From NCBI GenBank assembly GCA_958299035.1, contig CATQJL010000223.1:48224162-48288161 (forward strand): a stretch of DNA of 64,000 nucleotides, in the 5' to 3' direction. Positions 11,201-22,972 of the stretch are shown one piece after another. Position 1 is the stretch's first letter. The number at the start of each line of letters is the position of its first letter. The notes beneath the pieces were generated by a model that was not told where the DNA came from, ran no database searches, and saw only the letters and a program-made list of their open reading frames with translations. Position numbers and translations under genes: made by a program. This stretch comes from Cylicocyclus nassatus (taxonomy: Eukaryota > Nematoda > Chromadorea > Rhabditida > Strongylidae).

Positions 11201-13272
11201 TTCTACTCGCAATTTTGCATCTGGGATTATGTTTGAGCAAAAGGGGATCAGAGCGATTGAAAAAATCCACAACGCGGAAACAATTTTGCCAAAACTCTGG
11301 GAACCTCATTCAGAGAAACACGATGCTCGAGCGCCTCGACGTTATCACTAATGAGAACGTCGGATTCCCTGTGCTATTCTTGTGCTACGAAGATGTGAAG
11401 AAGTTGGTGGATGAAACTCCTATCAGCGAGCTGCACTTGACAGAGAACAACCTAGCGAAACAAAAGGTATAACTGTTTGAGTCAAAAATTAGCCATGCAA
11501 TAAGCTGTAAATTTCAAGGGTGTTACTCCAATCAAATTTCTGGAAATGATTCGGGAAGAATGCGAAAAAGCCGAGAAACTCGAATTCGATGCCCACTGTT
11601 ACGATTGCGATGTGAGTGCGATTTTATAGGCTCGAACGATTATCCAAAATCGTGTTTAGGTGTGCTTCGAGAATAAAGTAGGCAGCCAATGTGTCCGTTT
11701 CTATCCATGTCGTCACACTTTCTGTAAAGACTGTGTCACCGCATACTTCAACGAAAAACTCACTGCTCAGGATGTGAGTTTTATTTTTGCTAATAATTGG
11801 TAGTACAAATCTCCATTAGTTCTATGTTAGATCACACCACTTACCTGCCTCGCTGATGGCTGCGACTCAACTGTTCCTCAAAAACTTATCGTTGAACTTT
11901 CAGGAAAGGTAAGGTATCTAATTTTCTTGAAACTTTCACTATTCACCCATCCTTAGGATGCTTTTGACCGATATGAGCGAATACTTCTTTCTCGAGTACT
12001 GGATACGATGGAAGATTTAGCTGTATGCCCTAGAATTGCATGTCAGAAACCAGCTGCCAGAAGTCAGACGTAAGCAAAGCTACTTTTGTGCGTATCATTT
12101 CCAGCTACACTAGCACTTTTTTCTCGTTTTGATATTAGCCGAATTTATCAAATCATAGTGACTAGAATCGGGTGAGGTATGTTTTTGGCATAGCCTACTT
12201 GTACTTGTACTGTACTTGCACTTCAAAAATGATCTACGTTGCTCTCTTTGAACATCAGATATAGCTTAAGGTTTACTCTTATGTTTCGCACCAAAGTTTT
12301 TGTAATCATGGAATCATTCAAATATCATATAATTGATACCATTCTTATATCAGAAATGAAAACTTGGCGACGTGTTTGGTCTGCGGTCATTCATTTTGCC
12401 TCAAATGTCGCAGAACTTTCCATGGACTCCAACCATGCAAGAAGAAATTTGAAATCTCTGGTAAGAACAGCTCCAGTACCTTCTCGCCAATGTTTGATCG
12501 AAGATTGTCTGTTTGAGTTTCTGCATTGGTTGACAACGGAGATGGAACCTGGGGATTGCGGGAAGTGACGCTTTTGGAGTATTTGAAAGCGAGTCCGGAA
12601 GAAAGAATAGAGATGGGGTGGTGGTACGGCGGAATTGAAAATTTGGAGGTAAGAAAAAACATTGCGGCAGAGAGTATGAAGCAATGTTTTTTGAAGATCG
12701 CAAAAAAAAAATCTGGAGAAGGGGCAGAGAGGCCAAATTTCATCTAAATGAATGCTTTGAGTTAACAATCGACTTTCAAAATACTATTGATCTAAGTATT
12801 CGCGCATGCTTCAGTTAAACAGTCAAATGATCCACTTTGTAAAGTACATCATCAAATGCAATGAATATGAATTGGGAACCGCTGTTTAGGCTGAAATGGA
12901 GGAGGCGATGAGGAAAGCAGATGGTCACAGCTATATGTGGATTCAAGAAAATAGCAAGAAGTGTCCGAAGTGCTCAATACCAATACAGGCAAGTTCTCTT
13001 TTACTGACTTTTACTGACTATGTTTGATTGCTTTGCATCCTTTTTCGGAGTTAAATTGACTTTCAGAAGACCGAAGGCTGCAACAAAATGGTGTGCGCCT
13101 ACTGTAAGACGTTCTTCTGCTACAGATGCGAAGAAGTAATTAACAAAAATGACCCATATTCGCATTTCCAATCTGGGGTCTGCATTGAATTTTTGTCTCG
13201 AGGTAGTGTTAATGATAAATTTGTTTATTGCAGAAGTGTGAAGGGCAGTTGTTCGACTACGATGGAGATTGA
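8293..13272 (+). CDS. RNF14-type RBR E3 ubiquitin ligase (RWD-RING1-IBR-RING2)
   Basis: Twelve exons join in consistent phase to 442 aa: 8293-8461, 8991-9112, 11314-11466, 11519-11611, 11660-11773, 11831-11908, 11957-12069, 12354-12460, 12518-12648, 12890-12988, 13067-13177 and 13234-13272 (TGA). An RWD domain (about 8-140) holds FRLPAEYPAQ and FPVLFLCYEDVKKL. RING1 uses C178, C181, C196, H198, C201, C204, C223 and C228. The IBR has C267, C272, C288, C291, C296, C299, H304 and C309. RING2 has C385, C388, C403, C406, C411 and C414, with the predicted thioester cysteine C398 in the GCNKM motif shared with human RNF14. RBR ligases pass ubiquitin from E2 through that cysteine. Length is close to the human protein (474 aa). 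Intron 2 carries two Helitrons. Intron 10 has a GC donor at 12989. The acceptor of exon 9 (TTTGAG) is weak and is the least certain junction. Confidence 0.9.
9687..10393 (+). mobile_element. Non-autonomous Helitron, copy A
   Basis: The element starts TCATAACTTATAAT directly after an A and ends GACGCACTGG directly before a T. This is the canonical Helitron A|TC...CTRR|T arrangement. A hairpin (GCCTCTGC-GAA-GCAGAGG) sits about 10 bases before the end. A TG-rich microsatellite lies near the 5' end. It contains an open frame of 119 codons shared with copy D. It lies in RNF14-like intron 2 in sense orientation. No Rep/helicase is encoded. Confidence 0.82.
10394..11096 (+). mobile_element. Non-autonomous Helitron, copy B, tandem to A
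   Basis: It follows copy A head to tail, starting within TAACTTATAATAACGG and so lacking the TC start. It ends in the same hairpin and CACTGG, then T. It has a longer TG run than A and many substitutions from it. The 3' third (from about 10819) matches copy D with no differences that I could see. Its frame corresponding to the 119-codon ORF is interrupted. Confidence 0.78.
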
Positions 13273-13713
13273 AAGACTAGCATTACAAACACGAGCAAAC
13301 GTAAAGAATCGACGCCAGCTATGCCATTGGAGTTTAGTCACGGTCATGCTTTGAGTTTGGTATTCCCTCAGGTTAAGCTAGAATTCGAGTTTCTACCTAA
13401 GCCTATCTGTGGAAAATTGAAAGCAATTTTTCAAGCATCTTGAAGCATACTTCATATAGCAAAATAGAGTGAACTCATATTTTCTGAAAATGTTTCGGGT
13501 CGAAGATCAGTTCAACAACTTGTTCTTCGCAACCTTGTCTTATATGTGGCTTCTTATTTTTTGACATTTTACAAATCATAATGTAAGCTGCTGTTATGCG
13601 CAAGCTCTTTGACTTCTTCAACAACATGAATTCGTGCAATTTCGGAAACAGGTGCTGTTTGTGGATCTACAATTTACTATTAAAAATGAAGCTGTTGTAA
13701 TTGAGGGTGGAAG
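13273..13713. other. Downstream of RNF14-like gene, no gene seen
   Basis: AT-rich sequence follows the stop codon. No clear AATAAA signal is close to the stop. Nothing else is recognisable before the hAT-type MITE. Confidence 0.35.
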
Positions 13714-14259
13714 CAGGGCCCGGCACAGATGGTTTGGGCTCAAACTGAACTTCGTTTTTGGGACAGCGCACAAGCGGTTACATGACACCGAATATTTGGG
13801 CTATGTGTATAAAATATCACGCCAAACTACATTATGCAAAAAGTTCCAGAGGACTATGCGTCCTAGGTTCCGTCCCCGAATTTGTTGGTTTCTAGACCAT
13901 CACCAAACCAACTGGTTTGGTTCAGAGCATCAATAATAGAGGGTTCGCATGAATTTCAACCCTCTTTGATCTGAACGATGCAACGCTCAAAAATCTATCC
14001 TATAGTGAGGAGAACCATTGCCTCTCCTCTTTTTTGAGTCAAACATAGTGTAAATAAACACTTTGAAGAAATGGCGCTCCAGTCACATCCCTGCTAGGGC
14101 GTTCTTCACTGGAGACAATTGTTTTTTGTTCTTGTTGTTGTTGTTTCAAATTGTTGTTTTTGTCTTACCAGTCTTACGTCAGTGGGGACTTCAAAAAAAT
14201 TTGTAAACTCGTGGGAACTTCGTTCTCCAAATCCTTCAAACCAACGCATGCCGGGCCTG
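13714..14259. mobile_element. hAT-type MITE, second copy
   Basis: The left end CAGGGCCCGGCACAGATGG and the right end, whose reverse complement reads CAGGCCCGGCATGCG, form the same terminal repeat as at 6508. Flanking octamers GGTGGAAG and AGTGGAGG agree at 6 of 8 bases, consistent with an old 8-bp duplication. The internal sequence shows no transposase. Confidence 0.55.
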
Positions 14260-14633
14260 AGTGGAGGTCTGGCGCTTCTGAGAATACGAACGAATTTTAC
14301 TCATTGCGCTGCTGTTCTGCGGAAATCCGTGTTCAAATCGGGATCAGAATTTGTTCAGGCTTCGCGCAATCCAGTAAAATGGATTGCCGAACTCGAATAT
14401 CATATTTATTCGTTGTCATGAAAAATGAAAAATCACGTGAATGTAACGTAACCTTCCAAAGAGGCAATATCATGACGACATCCTGATCAGCATGTCGAAC
14501 AACTAGATAAAGCGGTCAAATCTGTAACAATCTGTAATTTCGCTCTCTCGTATCATCGTACCTCTTGCATACGTTGGCAGAGTTTGGTAAAACAATGGCT
14601 TTATGTTCAAACTAGCTGGCTTACCCGGCTCCG

Positions 14634-15209
14634 CCGTATGTTCCGAATAGAAAATTCCATTTCTTTACCGATCCGGACCAAACTTGGCACACATACCCTT
14701 CGGGCCCCGGCGGGTGTCACAGTCCACTTTTCGTTATCGATCGATATCGATTTTATCGATTTTTTTTTGCAAAACTTGAGCTACGGGGCTGGGAGTTGGC
14801 ACAGGGGTGTAACCGAGCATGCTGATTACGAATACAATATTAGTTTTCGAAACCGTGCATTACTTTTATCGATTTTATCGATAAAAGTAATGCACGGTGG
14901 TGATCAGCATGCTCGATTACCCCCCTGTGCCAAATCCCAGCCCCGTAGCTCAAACTTTGCAAAAAATCGATAAAATCGATAAAAGTAATGCACGGTTTCG
15001 AAAACTAATATTGTATTCGGAATCCCCATGCTCACTTACCCCCCTGTGCCAACTTCCAGCCCCGTAGCTCAAATTTTGCAAAAAATCGATAAAATCGATA
15101 TCGATCGATACGAAAAGTAGCCTATGACACCCGCCGGGGCCCGAAGTGTATGTGTGCCAAGTTTGGTCCCGATCGGTTCAGAAATGGAATTTTCTATTCG
15201 GAACATACG
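14634..15209. repeat. Foldback element with ATCGAT-rich arms
   Basis: Sequence from CGTATGTTCCGAATAG on the left returns in reverse complement at CTATTCGGAACATACG on the right. The paired arms include CTTGGCACACATAC and CGGGCCCCGGCGGGTGTCA-like blocks. The interior holds several repeats of ATCGATAAAATCGAT and of CCCCTGTGCCAA / CAGCCCCGTAGCTCAA units in both orientations. I cannot assign a transposon superfamily. Confidence 0.6.
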
Positions 15210-15256
15210 TACACACAGACAGACATACAGACAGACAGACAGACATACAAACAGAC
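15210..15256 (+). repeat. CAGA-type microsatellite
   Basis: Degenerate tandem CAGA/CATA tetranucleotides directly follow the foldback element. They run into TTTATATATAAGATGC, a tail-like AT sequence. Confidence 0.7.
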
Positions 15257-15402
15257 ATTCAGCTTTATATATAAGATGCTATCGTGTGAGCAGCAATTTG
15301 CAAAGAAAAAATTATGGAGGAAGTTGAAAAATTGCAAACTTAGTGTGTACAGATATGTGCTTAACTTTTCTTGTTACTGTGTTACATTACACTTCAAAAG
15401 TA

Positions 15403-16537
15403 TTAGGTTGTCCCATAAGTCTTTTCATTTTTGAGTTTGCATTGTGACAAGTCGTGCATTTCTCATTCTGAGTAGGCACCAAGATACCATTCGATAGAGC
15501 AAAGTAAGCTTTATAAGATGGCTTTTATGCTTTACCACCAGCTTCGATCCACCTCAAGTTTGAAACCAAAATCTAAAAAGCTTCGGATGCCCAGAAAATC
15601 TAGAATTTTTAATACCTTCATTGAGAAAAGCCCTACAGATCTCTCACTCGCTCAAACGTATACACTCCGCATCAGACAATCATATGTGCTGTTGCTGTCT
15701 TTTTTTATTAGATACAAATCAAGAAACTGAAAATTTTCATGTTTTTACCAAAGTGGTGCTATGCTCTTTTTATACTAATAGCTGTATACTACGACCCCTT
15801 AGAAGTACAACCATAAATTTTCAGCTTTCTTTAAGCTCTAGTTCCTGAGAAATATCGAATTTAGCTTTCCTGACTCAGGTTTCTCATGCTTAACTCAACA
15901 TTTCTCGGCAACCAGAGCTTATAGAGAGCTGGAATTTTACGGTTATACTTCTAAGGGGTCGTAGTATACAACTATTAGTATAAAAAGAGTACAGCACCAT
16001 TTTGGTAAAAACATGGAAATTCGGTTTCTTGATTGGTAACTAATAAAAAAAGACAGCAACAGCACATATGAGTGTCTGATGTGGAGTGTATACGCTTGAA
16101 CGAGTGAGAGATCTGTAGGGCTTTTCTGAATGAAGATATAAAAATTTTTCAGTTTTCTGGGCATCCGAAACTTTTTAGATTTTGGTTTCAAACTTGAGGT
16201 GGATCGAAGCTGATGGAAAAGCATGAACATCATCTTAAAGAGCTTGCTTTGCTCTAACGAATGGTATCCTTTGTCCGTATTCATCATTGATACCTTGAGG
16301 TAAATTTTACTTCCAGGTACTTTTATCATTCATTATCAGCGAGTACCCGTATTCACAAAGTACCTTGAGTTAAATTCTCAATGTTTTGCTGATAATGAGT
16401 AATAAAACTACCTGGAGGTAGAGTTTACCTCAAGGTATCAATGATGAATACGGCCACTGGTGTCTATTTAGAATATGAAATGTTACACTTATTTCAGCGA
16501 AAACTCAAAGATGAAAAGACTTATGGGACAACCTAAT
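15403..16537. mobile_element. Mariner-type foldback element (TTAGGTTGTCCC ends)
   Basis: TTAGGTTGTCCCATAAGTC at the left is matched in reverse complement at the right, and the similarity continues for about 38 bases. Both sides are flanked by TA, the Tc1/mariner target duplication. The interior is two long inverted arms (about 15475-15880 and 15920-16262), so the element is essentially a giant hairpin. No transposase is visible. A smaller element is nested near its right end. Confidence 0.82.
16275..16453. repeat. Small CCGTATTCATCATTG palindromic MITE nested in mariner element
   Basis: Arms from CCGTATTCATCATTGATACC through CATTATCAGC are mirrored by GCTGATAATGAGT through ATGATGAATACGG. It interrupts the right arm of the mariner-type element after AACGAATGGTATCCTT, so it inserted later. 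Its ends match those of the 3.4-kb element at 35901-39272. Confidence 0.75.
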
Positions 16538-16539
16538 AC

Positions 16540-17195
16540 CAAGGATTTTGATACCGTTATGGGTGGAATTCATTGTTTTGTTGCTTTAGGCAAATCGTTT
16601 AACAACAGCCAAACATAAGGTTACTCAATGTACTTTTTCCATTTTTTCTTACTCATGCGTCTAACCTCTTTCCCATTTTTAGTGTTGCGTGTCCTTATTG
16701 ATCCCATTATAGGTATTTCCTTGAGCTCTTTAGGCCTCCTTTTTTAATTCTGTAGCGAACTTTGCATGTCTTCTATTATTCTGCTACATCATGTACTAGG
16801 GACTGAATAGGATATTTCGCTATGTATTCCGACAACTCATCATCTTTGTGTTTCCATCAACTCATTATCAAGACTTTGTTGTTCTTAATAAGCATTTCTA
16901 ATGGTACTCAATGTTTTGCCATTGTTTTCTTAACTTATGAATAAAATCATCTTAAGAATGGCTAGTGGTTGAAGACCAAGGTAAAAAGTTTTAGAGAATG
17001 GGGTAAGCTGTCTCATCTGCCAATCTGTTGGCATTGAATACTGTAAAGATGCCACACTCTGGTGCTCTTTATCGTGAGCGATGAGAAGAAGCATAACTTT
17101 ACGCAAAAAAAAAGATCCGAGTCAAAGCTTTAGATGCTACGCTCACAAGCAAATCAGGATGCTTGTAAAAGTGGATGGAGTAGTATTTAATATGA
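16540..17195. other. No gene seen
   Basis: AT-rich sequence lies between two repeats. No exon or repeat family was recognised. Confidence 0.35.
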
Positions 17196-18930
17196 AAAGG
17201 TTTTGGAGATCCGGTACGCGGCAAACGTTGAGGGATACGTTAGCCGTGGAGCGCGCCAGCGCAATCATTGGCCTTACTGCAAGACAGCTAATGTTGGCCA
17301 AGTTTTCACATGTTTTTGTTCTCCAACATCGTTTTGATGTTTCTTGGTCGATAAAATCTCATTTTCGTCATTTTCATTTATGGAAGGCAAGTGCTTCGAA
17401 GATCTTTCATCTTTTGCTCAATCTAGTGATAACAGAACTTTGAAGAATGTAGACTTCATATTTCCCATGACTAGCTTCAAAAAAAGATGTCGGGTTTGCA
17501 TTTTCGATGCGTGCAACAGATGGTTGCAACGTTTATCATTTTCAACAGTTCCGCTGACTTGAAAAATCTAGTTATCTTGGATTTTGTGAGCATGTGCGCT
17601 CTCTTTCAAACTGCTTTTTCTGTTGAACTTCAAGTACAGCTTCAATTGGTATGCGGAAGTAGATACCATAGGAATGTTGTCTTGAATACTTTCGCGTTTG
17701 CTTCCTATTACTGATGCTGAAATTTTGCAGTTGATGATTAATGCAGAATTAAGTATCGTTCAGACGTATGCAGGAAGTGTTGTTAGAAGTTAGAAGATTT
17801 TGCCTATTCATATTTTGATGCTGGTAACGCACAAACAAAAGTCTGTGCCAGTGACTTGACGGCTTGAAATGAATCCTCAAGATCAGTTCCCCTCATATAC
17901 AGGATTAATCGTGATAGTGTTTTTGTATTGGCCGCAATAGGCAAGTAGGGCTCACGAAATTTTGGAAAGAGTGGAGCTTTCATTCAACCTACCGCCACTG
18001 ATAGTTCCGCTGACGAAATGAGTGTGACACTGTATCGGTTCTGAAGTATTTTGTCTGTTTGTGTTCTGTTTCTGTGGTACAGAAACCACGCTTGACACTT
18101 TTCCTTGCGAGAAATATTTTGTTAAACCTTTATCTTGAAAAAGTTGAATTCAATGTCGATTTGAGTGAAGTCTAGTCTGTTCAAACGAAACCAACTCGTT
18201 TGGGGATTGTCTGCCATTTGAAGAAATCTAAATATCTGCATTGACTTTTCGCATAAATTGCTAGTGTTTTGTTGAACATAATAACCCTTAGTCCGTTCAT
18301 CCTTGAGTGTAGAACTGCTAAACTTTCGAAACTTTACAGAAACGCATAGGAATTCCGTTTTTAGTGCCAATGTCAAAATATTCTCCTAACTATGAATTTG
18401 CAAGCCGTATCTATCCCTTTGTGGGCAGCCATCATGTGCTCTGCTGAATTCCGAGCAAAATTGGGTGCTACTTTTTTATTTGAAGAGTCTTCTACTAATA
18501 CTAGTGGGTGATCAGTTTTATACAGCAGATAGCCAGCCAGCTCATTACCAGGAAATGTTAACGGCAAGATAATCTATTATGTTATTGCATCAGGATACCA
18601 TACAAATAACTAGCAAGGAACAACTACAGAACGCAAACAACAACAGCAAAAGCAACGTAAGTACACTGAAAGAGTCACTCGATTGCGTCTGGCTTCTCAA
18701 CATTTTTCCAAAGAAAGACAACTTTGGAACAAATGCTCGTTTTTGTTTTTTCCCTCCGGATCAGGCAAAAATCTACATGGGGGAAATCCCTTCGAAGTAC
18801 ACCTGAAACCCCCCCCCCCCCCCGGCCAACTTTAGCTGTCTTGCCAACTACGGCCAATGATTGCGCTGGCCCGCTCTACGGCTAACGTATCCCTCAACGT
18901 TTGCCGCGTACCGGATCTCAAGGTTTTGAA
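17196..18930. repeat. Inverted-repeat pair of about 105 bp, possible 1.7-kb element
   Basis: Left arm 17196-17300 (GAGATCCGGTACGCGGCAAA, GTTGAGGGATACGTTAGCCG) and right arm 18824-18930 are reverse complements with few mismatches. The interior shows no arms or coding homology. It may be a decayed terminal-inverted-repeat transposon or two independent copies of one repeat. I could not define target duplications. Confidence 0.5.
18809..18823 (+). repeat. Homopolymer run of 15 C
   Basis: Fifteen consecutive C residues sit immediately inside the right arm of the inverted-repeat pair. The true length may differ because such runs are error prone. Confidence 0.8.
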
Positions 18931-18935
18931 GCATC

Positions 18936-20229
18936 AAGTAGGTATTCATATTTCTTTGTGTCAAAAAGAAGATAGAGTGACCACCAAAAAGTTGCGGACA
19001 AGCACCTCTTCTTTTTTAGTGTTATTTTTAGACGGAAAACAAAGATGAAAAAATGATCTGAGTGCATTTTATGATAGAGCTCCCTAAGAGCTACAACTCC
19101 ACATTACGCTTTCTCTGAAACATGCAATTTGAATAAAATTAAAGAGCTTTTTCAACAAAAAAGGCGTCCTAGGCTACGCCACCGTGCCGCGGGCAACAAT
19201 TGTTCGAAAGCAAAAACTTTCCCTTTCTTTTTTGAAGCGAAAACAGAAGTAATCCGAACAGGCAAGCATACTACATATTATATAGAACTGGTCAGGAACT
19301 ACATTCTGGTATGGTTACTTCTAAAAACCACAAGCTTGAATTCTATTTTATTTTCCCAGAGAAGTAAGGAACGGCACAGATAATAAAAGAACCCTGCGGT
19401 TCCCTTTATTCAGAGCCTAGGTAAAAGGGGAAAGATGAAAAATGATGAAAATAGCCGCTAAAAGAGAAAAAGTGGATTCCCCTGCAGGTACAGAAGCGCT
19501 AAGATGCGAACCTTTTTATGGGGTTGTGTTGTACAGTCCAATTGATGTGGAGTGCGACGTCGATGTTCACCCAAAAAGCGCAGAGCTAATGAAGTATTGA
19601 AGCTGGGTCATAAAGAAGCTCTTTTTGCACTCACGCTGTTTTTCAAAAACCTGCGAATACTGGTTCGCATACTTTTCCCTTGTCAGCAGTTTTATAGTGA
19701 GCTCGATACAATTATCTAGTTAAGAAATAGCAAGTCTCTCATCAGTTGGGGCTTGCATGCAAGGTATTCAGTAGACCTTTGTAGCATAAGCCGGCCTGAT
19801 CGTGGTTTGATTACGCATTCCATCTTCGCGCTTATAGCAGCGCAGGTCGCCAGCTTTCGATCGGTGAGTTTCTCTCTCTAATCTAAAATTTCTTTTTGTA
19901 TTTCTCTGAACATTTCTTAACGCTGTGTTTTGTAGCAAATGCTTAGTCATTTTATCTAATCCGGATAGAAAATTTCCTTTTGTGTTTTCTTTTTGCCATT
20001 TCCAACGTTACGTTCCCGGTAAGTACTCAATCACCGCGTGTTCGCGTCTTCACCCGTAATAATCGCTAACAGAATAAAAGCAGCTGGTTGGGAGAAGCTT
20101 CACAGATATCCCTTGTTAGAGGCCAATTCCACTCAAGCTGAAATCTCAGTTGTGCCGAAACGTAATGGCTCAACTGCTCTATAAGTCAGGAATAATTGCT
20201 TTGTACGGGGAACGAAGAAAGAAGGATCA
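18936..20229. other. No gene seen
   Basis: Short frames only. No conserved motif, splice-joined exon series or repeat family was recognised. Confidence 0.35.
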
Positions 20230-20440
20230 GTCTGATGGGACGTATGCTAGAAAGGTTGACAATTGATGGTACGGGCATGAGAGAATAAGAGGAAAAGGTC
20301 GCGCCATCAAAATGGCAATCTTTGCGAAATATCTTGGAAACAGTTCAAGAGGAATGCCAAAGCTAAGACGGACGGATAAAGTCAAAGCAACTCGAAGTAG
20401 TTGAACACATTGAAGATTCCAAATGTAGAGAAAACTAGCT
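20230..20440 (+). pseudogene. Relic of a non-LTR reverse transcriptase 3' end
   Basis: With one frameshift and a stop, the translation runs GRMLERL, WYGHERIRGKGR, GNSSRGMPKLRRTDKVK. This matches the pattern near the C-terminus of RTE-like reverse transcriptases (RWYGHVMRR ... GKRPRGRPKKRWMDVV). No upstream RT domain is seen. It is a short decayed fragment, and the assignment rests on pattern only. Confidence 0.42.
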
Positions 20441-20644
20441 ATAAGAAGAGCATCAGATCCTGCATACGGGAATACTGCAAGGATGAAGTTAGCAGAAACA
20501 GCATAAAAAATATTTTTATCCCTCCACTTATGTTGCAAAGGCTATTGAATAACAGTCAAAACTTGGCATGCCTTGGATCACTTCCTTCTCAAATAAACAT
20601 CATTAAACATCATCAAAATGCAAACATAACTTTCTCAGCACATA

Positions 20645-20650
20645 TTTATT
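20645..20650 (-). terminator. Polyadenylation signal AATAAA of REEP gene
   Basis: On the minus strand AATAAA lies about 30 bases past the TAG stop of the REEP-like gene, a normal distance for a nematode 3' UTR. Confidence 0.6.
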
Positions 20651-20678
20651 TCTCGTATGGTTAATCATTGAAAGACTA

Positions 20679-22972
20679 CTACGTTTTAGCCTCAAGATAA
20701 TTGTCGATTGCAGTCACCATTGGGTTCACGCAACTGTGGAACATATGTTCAGCTCCCATAGTTTGCGGCAGATACAAATATATGAGAAATGCGGCCTGAA
20801 TGGTGAACGTATAGCCCAGTTATTCAATGGTTAGTACAGTGCCCCTGCGGTGGCAGCGATACTAGCGTCGAAAGTTTGTGTGTTGCTTATGGAAAGCTTT
20901 TGCAAAAGAATACTAAATTAGCTTTTCACATTTGACGCCCACAGCTATTTTTTTGCGCGCATGTTATGGGCAATCGCAGATATCATGTTGATCTCAAAGG
21001 CAGCGGCTCGAGAGAATGACGACTTTAGAAAATTCATCGTTGTCGGTTTCCCTGGATAAGCTAAGTCCAAGACTGTGCTTGCAGCTTCAAAGATATCAAT
21101 ACCCTGGTTTTCCAGATATGAAAAGTGCTGTTTGGGCGGGTCGCGAAAATGGCTCTTGGAGCCAATTATCCAATTGCCGCTGAGAAGGGTGCGATGTCTC
21201 CACTCACGAGCCAATCGCGCTCTAGAGGGCAGGCATGCGGCGTCCGCCCAAATATCACTTTTCACGTCTGGAGAGACGGGTTATCGATATCGTTTGAAGC
21301 CTGCAAAGCACATTCTCGGATTTAGCTCATCCAGGGAACCGAGAACGATGAATATCCCAGTTGTTATTCTGCCGAGCCGGTGCCTCTAAACCGATCAAAG
21401 ACTAGTTCCAGACGAAGCGAATGTTTACATGAAAGGAGTGTGAACACTTTGAGCGTATACGAGTAGCGCATGCAACCCACGCCTCTCAACAACAATGGGT
21501 GGCCGACTTGCGTTCGCACACAGTTTATCACGATAATCGTCCGCCTTCGTCCGGGACTGCACTTGAAGTACGAGTGGCTCGCTGATGTTCACACATACCT
21601 TTGCAAACCAATAGACAGGAAAGTAAGACATGATTGAGCTGGCGAAGTAGTCAACAAGGCAGAAAACGGCGAAAACACACCAGTAGGTCAACCACTGGGT
21701 GTCGTCGTGCGTGTCTTTCGTCCGCACAGCCTGAGATTGTCAAGCAGTTTTTGTTTAATTGCTTGCGTAAATCTCACTTTCACACTGGCGTAGGCCGGAT
21801 AAGCGAATCCAATAAAATTGCAGACCAGTTGAGCCGCAGCACCAACAATTAGGTATAGTGATACAATTGCCATCAATAAGTATACAACCTGCAACACTGT
21901 CGATTTGAGAGAGAGACTTGCCTGCTACAATTTGACTTGATTAGGAAAAATTTTCCTCAAATTTCTTCCAGACACGTTTTTTATAGTAATGGCGCTACGA
22001 CAAGTAAGATTGGCTAAATAAGCGGGTTGTGCAAACCCAATGCCGTGCTGTGCCTTGATCACACATGCGCCAGCAATTCGCTAGGGACCATAGTTCCTGA
22101 CTAAGAGCTTCTCCGTTTAGTTTGTATGATTTTTCACAACGCAGACTTTTTGGGTGACAGAAACCAAAGCTGGTGAAAATTTTTGAAGTAATGTGCGCGC
22201 ACTCTTCCCTACCATAACGTTGTGGGGCATTGAGAGCTCATCGTTTTCAACCGTTCGTTTTGACGCATGGCGTTAGGCAGGGCCCGCGCAATCAAACTTT
22301 ACACAGCCTATGTGTTATATATTTTTGGCTTTTTCTTACGCCATAACGTCGTCGTTGGTAATTTTTTCCTCTCTAATGCTAAGTGGCTACATTTTTGCAA
22401 TTTGTTTTACAGCGAGCTTTTGCAGAACCGAGATGGTGGACTAAAATTTGCTAAACCATCTCTTCACCTGAGTATAGTAATGTTATAATCAAAAAATTAT
22501 CTTACAAGTAGCAGTAGTTGTAGCAATGATTTCAGTAGGAAGATGTCTAGCAAGTCGAACCAATTGCAAGGCTAGAAAAGCTCGCGCTAATATATCTACC
22601 GCGCTAATGAACATTATCATAATTAAATAAACCCACCTTTTCTCTTGGCAGAGCAATCATGCCTTCTATAGTGCCTACATTCTCATCATATGATTCACCG
22701 TGTGATGCGTACAAAAATGCGATTAGATCGGCCTAAATAAGTAAAAATAAGTCTGTAGCCTTTTTAATATGTATGTTTGTATTATTTTCCCCCAGCGTCA
22801 GGCAGGGCAAGCACGAGAGTGGCAAATGTGAAGGTAGAAATTGTTGTTTATGAAAAAGCAAAGGATTTAATCACGCGGTTATATGCACTACGTACCTCCT
22901 CCCTTTCCACTACACATAACCGCGACGAACAGTTTTTACACGATTGGTATGCTCGAACACGACGATGCTCAT
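20679..22972 (-). CDS. REEP5/Yop1 (TB2/DP1/HVA22) family ER membrane-shaping protein
   Basis: Minus-strand exons 22970-22940 (tentative start exon, reading down from the ATG at 22972), 22732-22637, 21888-21778, 21730-21599 and 20795-20679 (TAG) join in phase 0 to about 162 aa. The first exon, of 11 codons, is the weakest. Family signatures are clear: LVCNFIGFAYPAYASVK, then DDTQWLTYWCVFAVFCLVDY, SYFPVYWFAK and a final FLIYLYLPQTMGAE. Two hydrophobic hairpins (about residues 45-75 and 92-124) are those that wedge into the ER membrane and stabilise tubules. REEP5 is 189 aa, so this is slightly short, mainly at the C-terminal tail. An AATAAA follows the stop. The 803-base last intron carries a small inverted-repeat element. 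Intron 21731-21777 is only 47 bases. Confidence 0.9.
21033..21353. repeat. Small inverted-repeat element in REEP intron
   Basis: TTCATCGTTGTCGGTTTCCC and AAGCTAA at the left are mirrored at the right by TTAGCTCATCCAGGGAACCG and AACGATGAAT. It lies wholly inside the last intron of the REEP-like gene and looks like a MITE of about 320 bp. I could not define its target duplication. Confidence 0.55.

Noticed and set aside
20945..21389. Overlapping frames of 104-106 codons on both strands
   Set aside because: They lie in the last REEP intron and cover a small inverted-repeat element.
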